The notes under the pieces were generated by a model. That model was not told the origin of the DNA and did no database searches. It saw only the letters and a list, made by a program, of their open reading frames with translations. DNA of 27,067 nt from Planctomycetota bacterium (GTDB taxonomy: Bacteria; Planctomycetota; Phycisphaerae; Phycisphaerales; SM1A02). Of the stretch, positions 8,334-15,797 are shown piece after piece. A program made the translations under genes and the position numbers. Numbering within the stretch: position 1 is the stretch's first letter; every line of letters begins with the position of its first letter. Location: the NCBI GenBank assembly GCA_027295365.1, contig JAPULD010000543.1, forward strand, positions 1 to 27,067. Reading direction: 5' to 3'.

Positions 8334-10307
8334 ATGGCTCATGATCGAATCATTCAACTCATTTCCGTCTTTGTTCTGGTGATCAGTGCGTCAGCGACGG
8401 GTTTCATCCTGCCCTCGATCCTCAAGGACTCCGAGGAACATGTACTGCGCTATACGAATATTGCGGTCGATGGGGCTCCGCCCTGGGTGGCCATCGGGAC
8501 GGCGATCGGCGCCCTGCGCGGGATCGTCGTCGATATTCTGTGGATGAAAGTCCATATCATGCAGGAGGAAGGCCTCTTCTTCGAGGTCATGGCCGACGCT
8601 GAACTCATCACCAAGCTTCAACCCCGGTTCGCTCAGGTCTGGGCTTTTCATGGCCACAACATGGCCTACAACATTTCCGTCGCCACCAACACCGAGGAAG
8701 AGCGATGGGAATGGGTGAATGCCGGGATTCGGCTCGTTCGAAACGAGGGGATTCGCTACAACCCCAACACGATGCTGCTCTATAAGGAGCTGGCATTCTG
8801 GTTTGCGCACAAGCTTGAGAACAATGCAGATGATGCCCACCTGTATTACAAGACCCAGCTCTGCAAGGAATGGCATAACCTGCTCGGGCCGCCTCCCATC
8901 GACTACCAGGCGCGAATTGCATGGATCCAGCAGATCGCCGAAGCGCCCGATTCGCTTTCGGAAGCGGAGCGTCGTGTTCCCGGCACCAAGGAACTAGTCG
9001 CGCTGCTTGAGGAGGAACTCAGCAAGTACGGCAATGGTGAACGCTTTAAACTCAACAAGCGATTCCTGACGTTCTTTTCTGAATGGCGGGCACTGCGTGA
9101 TCAATCCGGGTATGCCAAAATTCTGGGCTGGGACAAGCAGATTCTCGAGCAGGCGCCGATTTTCGCCGCCTTCGAGGAGATCGTTACGAATCTCGATCAT
9201 CAGAAGCAGGGCAACATCCTCATGAACTACCTTCGCAAGAAGATACTCAAGGATGAATACAACATGGATCCCCAGATCATGTACGAGCTGACGCGGGACC
9301 TGGGACCCATTGACTGGCGACACCCTCAGGCCCACGCGCTCTATTGGGCATGGCTCGGATCGAAGAAGGGCGAGGGTCGAGTCCGCGAGGAAGACGTCTA
9401 TCACAGTCTGAACACGGATCGTCTCGTGGCGCAAGCCATGCAGGGTTTGGCCCGATCGGGACGCATCAGCTACGATCCCTTTTCGAATCAGTTACCGGGA
9501 CGTTTTCCCGAGCCACGCTGGATCGACACCATCGACAAGACCTTCGAGCGACTGTACATCAAGTACAACGACACGAGGGGCGGGGGTGGCGAGAGCTTCA
9601 TCGGGTTCATCGAGAACTTCCTCAGTTACGCGGTGCGCGAATGGTATCGGGCGGGTGAACATGAAAAGGCCAAGAAACTCTACGCCCGGCTCGATTCGCT
9701 CTTTGGACGTGGAGCCCGCATCAAGAACAACAAGTACGCGCGAGACCTGGATGTCTTCGTTCGCGAACAGACTCGTGGTCACTACGAAGATCAACCCTTC
9801 CTGGCCCCGAGCGAAGTCGCCGCCTCGTTGCGTTACGCATTCCGAGTCGGCGTGGGGCGCGACAACAGGGAGATCTGGGACGATGCGATGAAGTTCGCCT
9901 CGGACGTCACCCAGTTCTTCAAGGGCAACGAGAGTAACAACTACGTCACCAAGTTCGGCAGCGGCCGAATGAAGGATCTCATCGGCCAACTCGAACAGAG
10001 CGCCTCCGTCGCATTCGAGCAGATCATGACCGACCCGACGCTGGAGATTCGAGAGCGGGCCGTGATCTGGTCCAAGGTCGATCAATTCAACGAGCAACTC
10101 AGGCCACGCATGTACGATCGGATCAAGCCCTATCTTGAGGAGCAATTCAAGCAGAACGCCTTGTCGCAGCGATTTTCCTACGACGAGATGTTCCCTCCCC
10201 CTCCGAGGCTTGAGGAATACCGCCAACTCATGGCGCAGGAACGCCAGCGGCAGAATGCTGAAAATCAGAATCGTGGACGCGACGAGATCCGACGCAGCGG
10301 AAACTGA
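8334..10307 (+). CDS. Membrane-anchored protein of unknown function, TPR-like
   Basis: This 657-residue protein is not assigned to a named family. It has one N-terminal hydrophobic segment (about 6-27) and then a large, mostly helical region rich in aromatic and charged residues. The part around L-R-G-I-V-V-D-I-L-W-M-K and the following L-Q-P-R-F-A-Q-V-W-A-F-H (about 60-110), and H-P-Q-A-H-A-L-Y-W-A-W-L-G (about 330), have the helix-pair spacing seen in TPR-like repeats. This is inference; no clean TPR consensus was counted. The start is supported by GGAG at 8323-8326, 7 bases upstream. It is the last gene of the SPFH/ABC operon, 50 bases after the permease, and ends 10 bases from the convergent FAH gene. 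It could be an extracytoplasmic partner of the exporter. Confidence 0.7.
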   Translation: MAHDRIIQLISVFVLVISASATGFILPSILKDSEEHVLRYTNIAVDGAPPWVAIGTAIGALRGIVVDILWMKVHIMQEEGLFFEVMADAELITKLQPRFAQVWAFHGHNMAYNISVATNTEEERWEWVNAGIRLVRNEGIRYNPNTMLLYKELAFWFAHKLENNADDAHLYYKTQLCKEWHNLLGPPPIDYQARIAWIQQIAEAPDSLSEAERRVPGTKELVALLEEELSKYGNGERFKLNKRFLTFFSEWRALRDQSGYAKILGWDKQILEQAPIFAAFEEIVTNLDHQKQGNILMNYLRKKILKDEYNMDPQIMYELTRDLGPIDWRHPQAHALYWAWLGSKKGEGRVREEDVYHSLNTDRLVAQAMQGLARSGRISYDPFSNQLPGRFPEPRWIDTIDKTFERLYIKYNDTRGGGGESFIGFIENFLSYAVREWYRAGEHEKAKKLYARLDSLFGRGARIKNNKYARDLDVFVREQTRGHYEDQPFLAPSEVAASLRYAFRVGVGRDNREIWDDAMKFASDVTQFFKGNESNNYVTKFGSGRMKDLIGQLEQSASVAFEQIMTDPTLEIRERAVIWSKVDQFNEQLRPRMYDRIKPYLEEQFKQNALSQRFSYDEMFPPPPRLEEYRQLMAQERQRQNAENQNRGRDEIRRSGN

Positions 10308-10317
10308 TACTGGCGTA

Positions 10318-10980
10318 TTACGACGTTCCCCGACGCACGGGATTCGAGAGTGTGCCCAGTTCGTCGATGGTGATTTCGATGACATCGCCTTCCTGCAGAA
10401 AGCGAGGCGGTGTGCGAACCGACCCGACGCCGCCGGGCGTACCCGTCAGCAAGACAGTGCCGGCCAACAGCGTCATCCCTTGGCTGAGTTCAGCCACCAG
10501 CGTGGCCACGGGGAAGATCATGTAACTTGTGTTTGAATCCTGCATGATCTCGCCATTCAGCGTGGTGACTAGTCGCAAGCCTTGTGGATCGTCGATTCGA
10601 TCGGCGGGGACGGGCTCGCTCATCGGACAAAACGTGTCGAAGCTCTTGCCCCTGATGAACTGGCCTCCCGAGCCATGCTTTTGCCACCAGCGTGCGCTGA
10701 CATCGTTGGCGATGGCATACCCTGAAACGAAGTCCAAGGCATCGGAGTCATTCACATCGCGACAGTCGCGCCCGATGATGACCGCCAATTCGCCTTCGAA
10801 GTCCACCTGTGGTCCGTGGAAGTCGCAGATCGGGGGGAGCAGGATCGATTCACCATTGGCGATGACCGAAGCGGGATTCTTCATGAAGATGAGAGGGCGC
10901 TCAGGCAAGTCGCTTGACATTTCCTTGGCATGGTCGGCGTAGTTTCGGCCACAGGCGAAAATGGCGGGGGGCATCGACAT
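10318..10980 (-). CDS. Fumarylacetoacetate hydrolase (FAH) family protein
   Basis: The 220-residue protein spans the whole single FAH domain. Visible are the start G-R-N-Y-A-D-H-A-K-E-M (11-21), the metal-binding pair E62 and E64 in D-F-E-G-E-L-A, the third ligand D93 in A-N-D-V-S-A-R, the lysine K112 in R-G-K-S-F-D, and the late T-G-T-P-G-G-V-G motif. Members act as acylpyruvate hydrolases, isomerases or oxaloacetate decarboxylases in the cytosol; short versions like this one most resemble acylpyruvase/oxaloacetate decarboxylase types, but the substrate is not decidable. Its ATG shares one base with the TGA of yidD (TGATG), so it is translated with that gene. It converges on the plus-strand operon with 10 bases between stops. 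Confidence 0.9.
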   Translation of the reverse strand: MSMPPAIFACGRNYADHAKEMSSDLPERPLIFMKNPASVIANGESILLPPICDFHGPQVDFEGELAVIIGRDCRDVNDSDALDFVSGYAIANDVSARWWQKHGSGGQFIRGKSFDTFCPMSEPVPADRIDDPQGLRLVTTLNGEIMQDSNTSYMIFPVATLVAELSQGMTLLAGTVLLTGTPGGVGSVRTPPRFLQEGDVIEITIDELGTLSNPVRRGTS

Positions 10981-11294
10981 CAGGTGGATTTCTCCGTGGT
11001 CGTTGAGGTGGGGGACTTCGGGGGGACGGGATCATAGCCAAGCCCACCCCAGGGATGGCAGCGCAGCAGTCGTCTGATCATCAGCCACGATCCCCGGAAA
11101 AGTCCATGGGTCGTCAGGGCCTCGATGGCATAACAGGAGCAGGTGGGTTCAAAGCGGCATTGTCCGCCCATCACCGGACGCAGCGTGACTTGATACAGAC
11201 GCACCAACAGAATCATGGGCTGGGCCGGCAGGCTCGCTTTCAGTCGAGGGGGACCGGCGGATTCGTGTTGTCGGGTTCGGGTTTCCTGGTCCAT
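10980..11294 (-). CDS. yidD: Membrane protein insertion efficiency factor YidD
   Basis: The conserved part has all YidD hallmarks: L-V-R-L-Y-Q near its start, [15 protein letters not shown] with the paired cysteines, a G-L-F-R-G-S-W-L segment and [17 protein letters not shown]. YidD is a small membrane-associated helper for YidC-mediated insertion. From the ATG at 11294 the protein has 104 residues and overlaps rnpA by 55 bases; from the internal ATG at 11216 it has 78 residues, begins M-I-L-L-V-R-L-Y-Q like its relatives, and starts 24 bases after the rnpA stop. Neither start has a clear ribosome site, and the shorter form is biologically plausible. The stop codon overlaps the start of the FAH gene. 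Confidence 0.9.
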   Translation of the reverse strand: MDQETRTRQHESAGPPRLKASLPAQPMILLVRLYQVTLRPVMGGQCRFEPTCSCYAIEALTTHGLFRGSWLMIRRLLRCHPWGGLGYDPVPPKSPTSTTTEKST

Positions 11295-11671
11295 GATTGA
11301 TGAAGCTGTCGAGCCGCACGAGCCAGCAGCCTTTGGTACTCAGCCAACTCGAATGGTTCGTGAGGACGAACGTTGATCACGAAATCATAGCCCTTGGGTA
11401 GATCATGTTGCATCAGGCGAAATGATTCGCGCACAAGGCGTCTGATTCGATTGCGTCGGACGGCACCCCCGACTTTTCGTCCGATGGACATGCCGAGTCG
11501 GGGATGGGGGCCTCCGTTTGGCTTGCCGTAGACAACCAATGGCCCGGCATGGACCTTCCGCCTTCTGTCGTAGACTTCGAGGAATAGGGTCTTTTCCGTC
11601 AGCCTCAATGATCGGGGGAAGCCATACGACTTTAGGTGATCAACTGGCGATGGAGTCGGATCGTCGGCCAT
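11240..11671 (-). CDS. rnpA: Ribonuclease P protein component
   Basis: The 143-residue protein carries the RNase P protein signature [12 protein letters not shown] (71-82), preceded by [13 protein letters not shown]. The N-terminal [16 protein letters not shown] corresponds to the conserved 'R-L-x-x-x-x-x-F' region. It binds the RNase P RNA and aids 5' maturation of tRNA. It starts 6 bases after the ClC gene stop and is followed by yidD. The usual upstream partner rpmH is absent from this place; the ClC channel gene occupies it. The C-terminal tail is rich in P, N and D. Confidence 0.93.
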   Translation of the reverse strand: MADDPTPSPVDHLKSYGFPRSLRLTEKTLFLEVYDRRRKVHAGPLVVYGKPNGGPHPRLGMSIGRKVGGAVRRNRIRRLVRESFRLMQHDLPKGYDFVINVRPHEPFELAEYQRLLARAARQLHQSWTRKPEPDNTNPPVPLD

Positions 11672-11677
11672 GACGAG

Positions 11678-13510
11678 TCAATCCTTGTCCAACTCGTTCT
11701 GGTAGAGACGCATGAGCTTGGAACGGGAAATGAGTCCGCTGATGGCGCCGCTTTTCGGGTCGCTCAATACGGTCAAGCTATGGACGTCGTAGCGAGAGAA
11801 CTTGTCCATGACCTGATCCAGCAATTCTTCAGGGGTCACGGTCGGGAGATCCTCACGCATCAATTCGCTGACTTGAAGAAGCGGGATCGCTTCGCGATAG
11901 ACCAATGCCTCGCGAAGATCGCTGTAGATCACCATCCCGACGTAGTGCTTGTCGTCGTCAACGACCACGAAGTCGCCCACATGGTGACGTTCGCTGAGTT
12001 CGAGCAACGATTCGGCGGAATCATTGACATGCACACTGACCGCCGGATCCAGATTCACATCCTGAACCGACAGGCGATGGAGGATGGTCAGGTCGCTCAT
12101 CGCACCAATCCGGACGCCTTGATCCGTGAGCTTCACCGTGTAGATGCTCTCGCGATAGAGCAGCCTGGCCACGATGGTGCTGATCACCGCGGCCAGCATC
12201 AAGGGCAGGATGACTTCGTGGCTGCGCGTGATTTCGTACACGATCAGGATCGCAGTCAAGGGTGCATGGGTCGTCGAAGCGACGAAGGCCGCCATGCCCA
12301 CCAGTGCATAGTGGGCCGGGCTCGCTGAAGGAGCCCATTCCAGCGTGTTGACGATATAGCCGAAGGAGCCGCCCACGCTGGCGCCGATGAGCAGCGAGGG
12401 AGCGAACATGCCTCCGGCTCCTCCCGAGCCGAGCGTAAGACACGTGCACAGGCCCTTGAGTACACCCAGAAGAACCAGGACCCCCAGAAAAGCCAAGGCA
12501 GGCTTGAGCGCCGTCAAACTGGAGTCGGTGAAGTAATGCTCCGGGTCGAGGAGTTGAATGATGACGGGATACCCGTTGCCATAGAACCCGGGAAGGGAAT
12601 TGTCCGGATTGATCAAGACCAGGTAGAGCAGTCCCAGGATCCCGAGCAACGTGGCGCCGATCGCGGGGCGCAGAATCGGATGAACCTTCAGGCGGGAAAA
12701 GGCTTTTTCCGTCGAATAAAACCCTTTGATGAACGCGACCGCCGTAAGGCCACAGATGGCCCCGAGGATCAGGTAGTTGGGGATCTCGCGCCAGGTGAAT
12801 GGCTCCACACTGAGCGTGGCGCTGGTGGCGAACAGCGTTTCATTGCCCAGCACTGACTGGGTGAACGCGGTGGCGATGACGCTGGCCACGACGATCGGGG
12901 TGAGCGTGCGGATGGAAAAATCACGCAGAATGATTTCCAGAACGAAAAACACTCCCGCGATGGGGGCGTTGAAGACCGCGGCAAGTCCTGCGGCGGCTCC
13001 ACAACCCAGCAGTGTGCTCGTGCTCTGAGGATTGGCATGAAGGAGCCGGCCGATCGTTGAGCCGATGACCGACCCGATGGTGACAATGGGACCTTCCGCC
13101 CCGGCCGACCCTCCCGATCCGATGGTCAGGGTGGAGGCGAGCCATTTTCGAAGACCGATGCTCGCCGGGATTCTCGACTTTTTGCGATGCACCGCGAACA
13201 TGACCTTGGTCACGCCGGGGCCTTCGCCATGCCCGGGGATGATGTAATGCACCAGACCCGCCAGGATCGCGCCGAGGATCGGGACCGTGGGCACGAGCCA
13301 GAGCATCAGCGATCGATCCGCCTGACCCGTCCAGTGTTCGATGAAGCGGAGGGGAAAGATGAAGAGGATCGCCACGCCGCTCATGACCAGGCCGATGAGA
13401 CCGGCGACGAGCAGCATGTACCAGTCCTGCTCGAATCCGAGCTTGAGGCGCAAGGCATGAAGTCGAGACTTCAGAATTGGACGCGTTGATGATGAGGACT
13501 TTGTGTCCAT
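11678..13510 (-). CDS. ClC-family chloride channel/transporter with C-terminal CBS pair
   Basis: The 610-residue protein has the ClC core with its three anion-path motifs: P-G-H-G-E-G-P-G-V (92-100, in place of G-S-G-I-P), G-A-E-G-P (137-141, with the gating glutamate E139) and G-M-F-A-P (367-371). E192 lies in the F-F-V-L-E-I-I-L segment, near where the proton-path glutamate is found in exchangers, so proton-coupled exchange is possible. Two CBS domains (about 475-540 and 545-605) follow and may sense nucleotides. The ATG at 13510 was chosen because upstream in-frame sequence runs into the hydrolase gene and lacks family similarity. It lies 55 bases after the hydrolase stop and 6 bases before rnpA. 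Confidence 0.9.
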   Translation of the reverse strand: MDTKSSSSTRPILKSRLHALRLKLGFEQDWYMLLVAGLIGLVMSGVAILFIFPLRFIEHWTGQADRSLMLWLVPTVPILGAILAGLVHYIIPGHGEGPGVTKVMFAVHRKKSRIPASIGLRKWLASTLTIGSGGSAGAEGPIVTIGSVIGSTIGRLLHANPQSTSTLLGCGAAAGLAAVFNAPIAGVFFVLEIILRDFSIRTLTPIVVASVIATAFTQSVLGNETLFATSATLSVEPFTWREIPNYLILGAICGLTAVAFIKGFYSTEKAFSRLKVHPILRPAIGATLLGILGLLYLVLINPDNSLPGFYGNGYPVIIQLLDPEHYFTDSSLTALKPALAFLGVLVLLGVLKGLCTCLTLGSGGAGGMFAPSLLIGASVGGSFGYIVNTLEWAPSASPAHYALVGMAAFVASTTHAPLTAILIVYEITRSHEVILPLMLAAVISTIVARLLYRESIYTVKLTDQGVRIGAMSDLTILHRLSVQDVNLDPAVSVHVNDSAESLLELSERHHVGDFVVVDDDKHYVGMVIYSDLREALVYREAIPLLQVSELMREDLPTVTPEELLDQVMDKFSRYDVHSLTVLSDPKSGAISGLISRSKLMRLYQNELDKD

Positions 13511-13565
13511 CGGGAGGGGGGATCCTGCAATACAAGCAAAGAGTGTAGCCCAAGGGCCACCATGC

Positions 13566-14504
13566 TCAATCGACAAGAAGCGAATCATTGGATTTGCCCA
13601 GATGATTCCGAAAGAAATCGATGATGAGTTGGTCCACTTCGGGGTGTGTCCAGCGCAAGCTGTTGTGATCGCCTCCCGGGAGTGATTGCAATGTGGCCTT
13701 GTCCGCCGCCGCTTCGGCCAACCGAACGCCATGTGCGTGGGGAATGATCGAATCCGAAGTGCCATGCAGGAAGAGCAGGGGGCGATCGATCAAGGCTGCG
13801 GCATCGATCGGCCGATGGTCATCGTTGATCAAGAGGCTGGCCAGTCCCTTGGCGATGAAGCCGGGCTTTTCTCCCCCCAGGACTTCCGCCGCAATATCGC
13901 GCCAACTCGCGAATGAAGATTCAAAGACGCCGGCCTTGATCTCCAGTCGACTGGCCATCACGTTCAGGCCGATCGCTCCCCCCAGCGATTGGCCATACAG
14001 GCCGACACGCTCGGGATCGACATCCTTGCGTTGGAGCATTGCCTCCAAGGCGGCGTCCGTGTCGGCGATCAGGTCCACGCGATTTCGAGCCTTCCCCTCA
14101 CTCTGGCCATAGCCCCGATAGTCGAAGATGAACACGTTGAAACCGGCTCCCGGGAGGTACTCCGTGAAACCATAATGCGAGGTGATATTCCCGGCATTGC
14201 CATGCACGTGAAGGATCGAGGGAATGGGATCGTTCTCGACGTGCTCTCCCGGGATGAACCAGCCATGCAGCTTCGTCCCATCCTCGGAAGTGAACCACAC
14301 AGATTCAGCGTCGGGAAACTCCAACGGGAGTGGGGTGTTGCCAGAGGTCGGGACGTAAAATAATCGTTCCATGCAACCAGTTGCCCAGCCAATGAAGAGA
14401 AGAATGCTCAGCAGACACGTCAATCGAAGAAGAATCAGTCCGCCCCGGCGAGCGTGACCACGATTTGGCGTCTTCGATGCATTCTCAGGGTGAAAATCCG
14501 CCAT
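13566..14504 (-). CDS. Alpha/beta hydrolase, probable lipoprotein or membrane-anchored (Bem46/YfhR-like)
   Basis: The 312-residue protein has a hydrophobic segment at about 22-43 ending W-A-T-G-C (C44), a possible though imperfect lipobox. An alpha/beta hydrolase fold follows: H-V-H-G-N-A-G-N (99-106) as oxyanion region, D-Y-R-G-Y-G-Q-S (128-135), the nucleophile elbow G-Q-S-L-G-G (171-176, S173), acid D251 in G-T-S-D and base H280 in G-G-D-H-N. This order fits the Bem46/YfhR group, whose substrates are mostly unknown. It is the first gene of the minus-strand cluster and divergent from rpoZ, with 129 bases between the two starts. Assignment to the fold is firm; the specificity is not. Confidence 0.85.
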   Translation of the reverse strand: MADFHPENASKTPNRGHARRGGLILLRLTCLLSILLFIGWATGCMERLFYVPTSGNTPLPLEFPDAESVWFTSEDGTKLHGWFIPGEHVENDPIPSILHVHGNAGNITSHYGFTEYLPGAGFNVFIFDYRGYGQSEGKARNRVDLIADTDAALEAMLQRKDVDPERVGLYGQSLGGAIGLNVMASRLEIKAGVFESSFASWRDIAAEVLGGEKPGFIAKGLASLLINDDHRPIDAAALIDRPLLFLHGTSDSIIPHAHGVRLAEAAADKATLQSLPGGDHNSLRWTHPEVDQLIIDFFRNHLGKSNDSLLVD

Positions 14505-14532
14505 TTTGGCTTGATATCCATGATTGAATGGC

Positions 14533-14561
14533 TCGACCCCAGTTCAGTCCATGACTATACT
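14533..14561 (+). promoter_or_regulatory. Candidate sigma-70 promoter for rpoZ-coaC
   Basis: TCGACC (14533-14538) and TATACT (14556-14561) are 17 bases apart; the -10 box matches the consensus at five of six bases. Transcription would start near 14568, giving a leader of about 65 bases. The interval is shared with the divergent hydrolase gene on the other strand. Confidence 0.45.
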
Positions 14562-14633
14562 ACGCAATTGCCCCCAAAGCGGCCTCATTGGACCGCTGGG
14601 TATTGGTTCCGCGACACGAGGACAAACCACGTC

Positions 14634-14858
14634 ATGATTGAAGCTCTCAAAAGCGATGATATTGTCAATAAGTTGGGCGGCCGGTTCAAGCTAACCGCAC
14701 TCATTCAACGTCGCCTGAGAGAACTGATCGTGGAAGGTGCCAGGCCTCTGGTCGAGCGTCAGGGACGCACTGATCTCGAACTGATCATCGAAGAGATCCT
14801 TCAGGACAAGATTACTCCTGAATTTGATCCTGCCGACAATGTGCCGCCGATCAAGTGA
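14634..14858 (+). CDS. rpoZ: DNA-directed RNA polymerase omega subunit
   Basis: From the ATG at 14634 the protein has 74 residues beginning M-I-E-A-L-K-S-D-D-I-V-N-K-L-G-G-R-F-K-L. It continues with L-I-Q-R-R-L-R-E-L-I and E-G-A-R-P-L-V, the conserved omega core that wraps the C-terminus of RpoC. The open frame extends upstream to 14454, but that part resembles nothing and would overlap the hydrolase start region, so the shorter form is preferred. No clear ribosome site is visible. It is followed 45 bases later by coaC, an arrangement related to the common gmk-rpoZ-coaBC cluster. Confidence 0.85.
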   Translation: MIEALKSDDIVNKLGGRFKLTALIQRRLRELIVEGARPLVERQGRTDLELIIEEILQDKITPEFDPADNVPPIK

Positions 14859-14903
14859 CCGGGCGTTTCGAATTCCGAAGCCTGGGGTGCGTTCACAACT
14901 GCC

Positions 14904-15491
14904 GTGACTGATTCACCCGACAACTCCAAGGTCCTGAACTCACGTCGAATCCTGATCGGACTCAGCGGCGGTATCGCGTGTTACAAGATGGCAACCCTGG
15001 TCAGCCGATTGACGCAAGCCGGGGCTGAAGTGACGGTTCTCATGACCGAGGCCGCGACGAAATTCGTCACGCCCTTGACGTTTCAGGCCCTTTCGGGGCG
15101 CCCCGTCTACACCAATCAATGGTCGCATATCGAATCGCAGGATCCACAGCACATCGCGTTGGCTCGAGCCGCTGATCTGATGATCATTGCGCCTTGCACG
15201 ATGGATATGCTGGCCCGTCTGGCGCATGGTCACGCCAACGATGTGGTCTGTCTGATTGCCTCAGCGCTGGACCTGAAACGACAGCCGATCATCCTGGCCC
15301 CATCGATGAACGAAACGATGTACCAGCAGCCTTCCACCCAACGGAACCTCGATCAATTGCGAAACGACGGTTACGTCATCTTGGATCCGGAGTCAGGCTG
15401 GCAGGCCTGCCGGACGGTCGGCGTGGGGCGAATGGTCGAACCCGAAGCGATCCTGTCGCATATTGTCGAAAATATTTCAAAGCTCACCTGA
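14904..15491 (+). CDS. coaC: Phosphopantothenoylcysteine decarboxylase (flavoprotein, CoaC part only)
   Basis: The 195-residue protein covers the flavin-dependent decarboxylase half of Dfp/CoaBC: I-L-I-G-L-S-G-G-I-A-C-Y-K (16-28) for FMN binding, the catalytic histidine H83 in P-Q-H-I-A-L-A, the N136 of L-A-P-S-M-N-E-T-M (PxMN motif), and C169 in G-W-Q-A-C-R-T-V-G-V-G-R-M, the conserved cysteine of the active-site flap. It converts phosphopantothenoylcysteine to phosphopantetheine in coenzyme A synthesis. The synthetase half (CoaB) is missing and not encoded next door, so it must lie elsewhere. The start is a GTG; no upstream ATG keeps the frame sensibly. Confidence 0.88.
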   Translation: MTDSPDNSKVLNSRRILIGLSGGIACYKMATLVSRLTQAGAEVTVLMTEAATKFVTPLTFQALSGRPVYTNQWSHIESQDPQHIALARAADLMIIAPCTMDMLARLAHGHANDVVCLIASALDLKRQPIILAPSMNETMYQQPSTQRNLDQLRNDGYVILDPESGWQACRTVGVGRMVEPEAILSHIVENISKLT

Positions 15492-15508
15492 GCAGCGAAT
15501 ATGGGATC

Positions 15509-15533
15509 TCTTGCGTCTGGTCAGGACGCGAGA
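15509..15533 (+). terminator. Hairpin after coaC, terminator-like but without a T-tract
   Basis: TCTTGCGTC (15509-15517) pairs with GACGCGAGA (15525-15533), nine pairs including one G-T, around a 7-base loop, 17 bases past the coaC stop. The missing T-tract argues against ordinary intrinsic termination; it may end or protect the transcript in another way. Confidence 0.35.
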
Positions 15534-15668
15534 ATCGGTCCAAAAAGTCCTGATATCATGGGATTTCTGATTCTGAGTACGGAATGTGTTCGGTGTGTTG
15601 CTGTATGCAAACTATGCTGTAACTCTATTCATGCGAACGTGTTATGCCATAAAATCCTGGGTTTTTTA

Positions 15669-15697
15669 TTGGACATTAACCGTCATTTGTTCACAAT
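15669..15697 (+). promoter_or_regulatory. Candidate promoter upstream of the cysteine-repeat protein gene
   Basis: TTGGAC (15669-15674) and CACAAT (15692-15697) lie 17 bases apart in the AT-rich spacer, about 100 bases before the ATG at 15798. The -10 box is weak (4 of 6), so this remains a candidate. Confidence 0.3.
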
Positions 15698-15797
15698 ACG
15701 TACGTGACGCTAACAGTCGGTCATGTGTCATCGGAAATCCTTATCGGAACGGATGATACGAGATATAGGCCACGTGAATTGATCTTGGGAGAGCATC

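Larger units (their letters stand above)
15492..15797. other. Intergenic stretch after coaC, AT-richer than neighbours
   Basis: This 306-base stretch holds a hairpin just after coaC, a candidate promoter for the secreted repeat protein, and an AT-rich centre with a T-run (15662-15667). A short open frame inside it shows no family likeness. The composition shift fits a regulatory spacer between two transcription units. Confidence 0.5.

Noticed and set aside
13511..13765. N-terminal extension of the ClC gene up to 13765
   Set aside because: The extra 85 residues lie inside the hydrolase gene in another frame and do not resemble ClC proteins.
14454..14633. N-terminal extension of RpoZ from 14454
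   Set aside because: The extension overlaps the hydrolase start and the promoter and has no omega likeness; the family begins at M-I-E-A-L-K.
15501..15707. 68-codon cysteine-rich frame after coaC
   Set aside because: AT-rich spacer, no ribosome site, overlaps the hairpin; the cysteines come from TGT-rich DNA.
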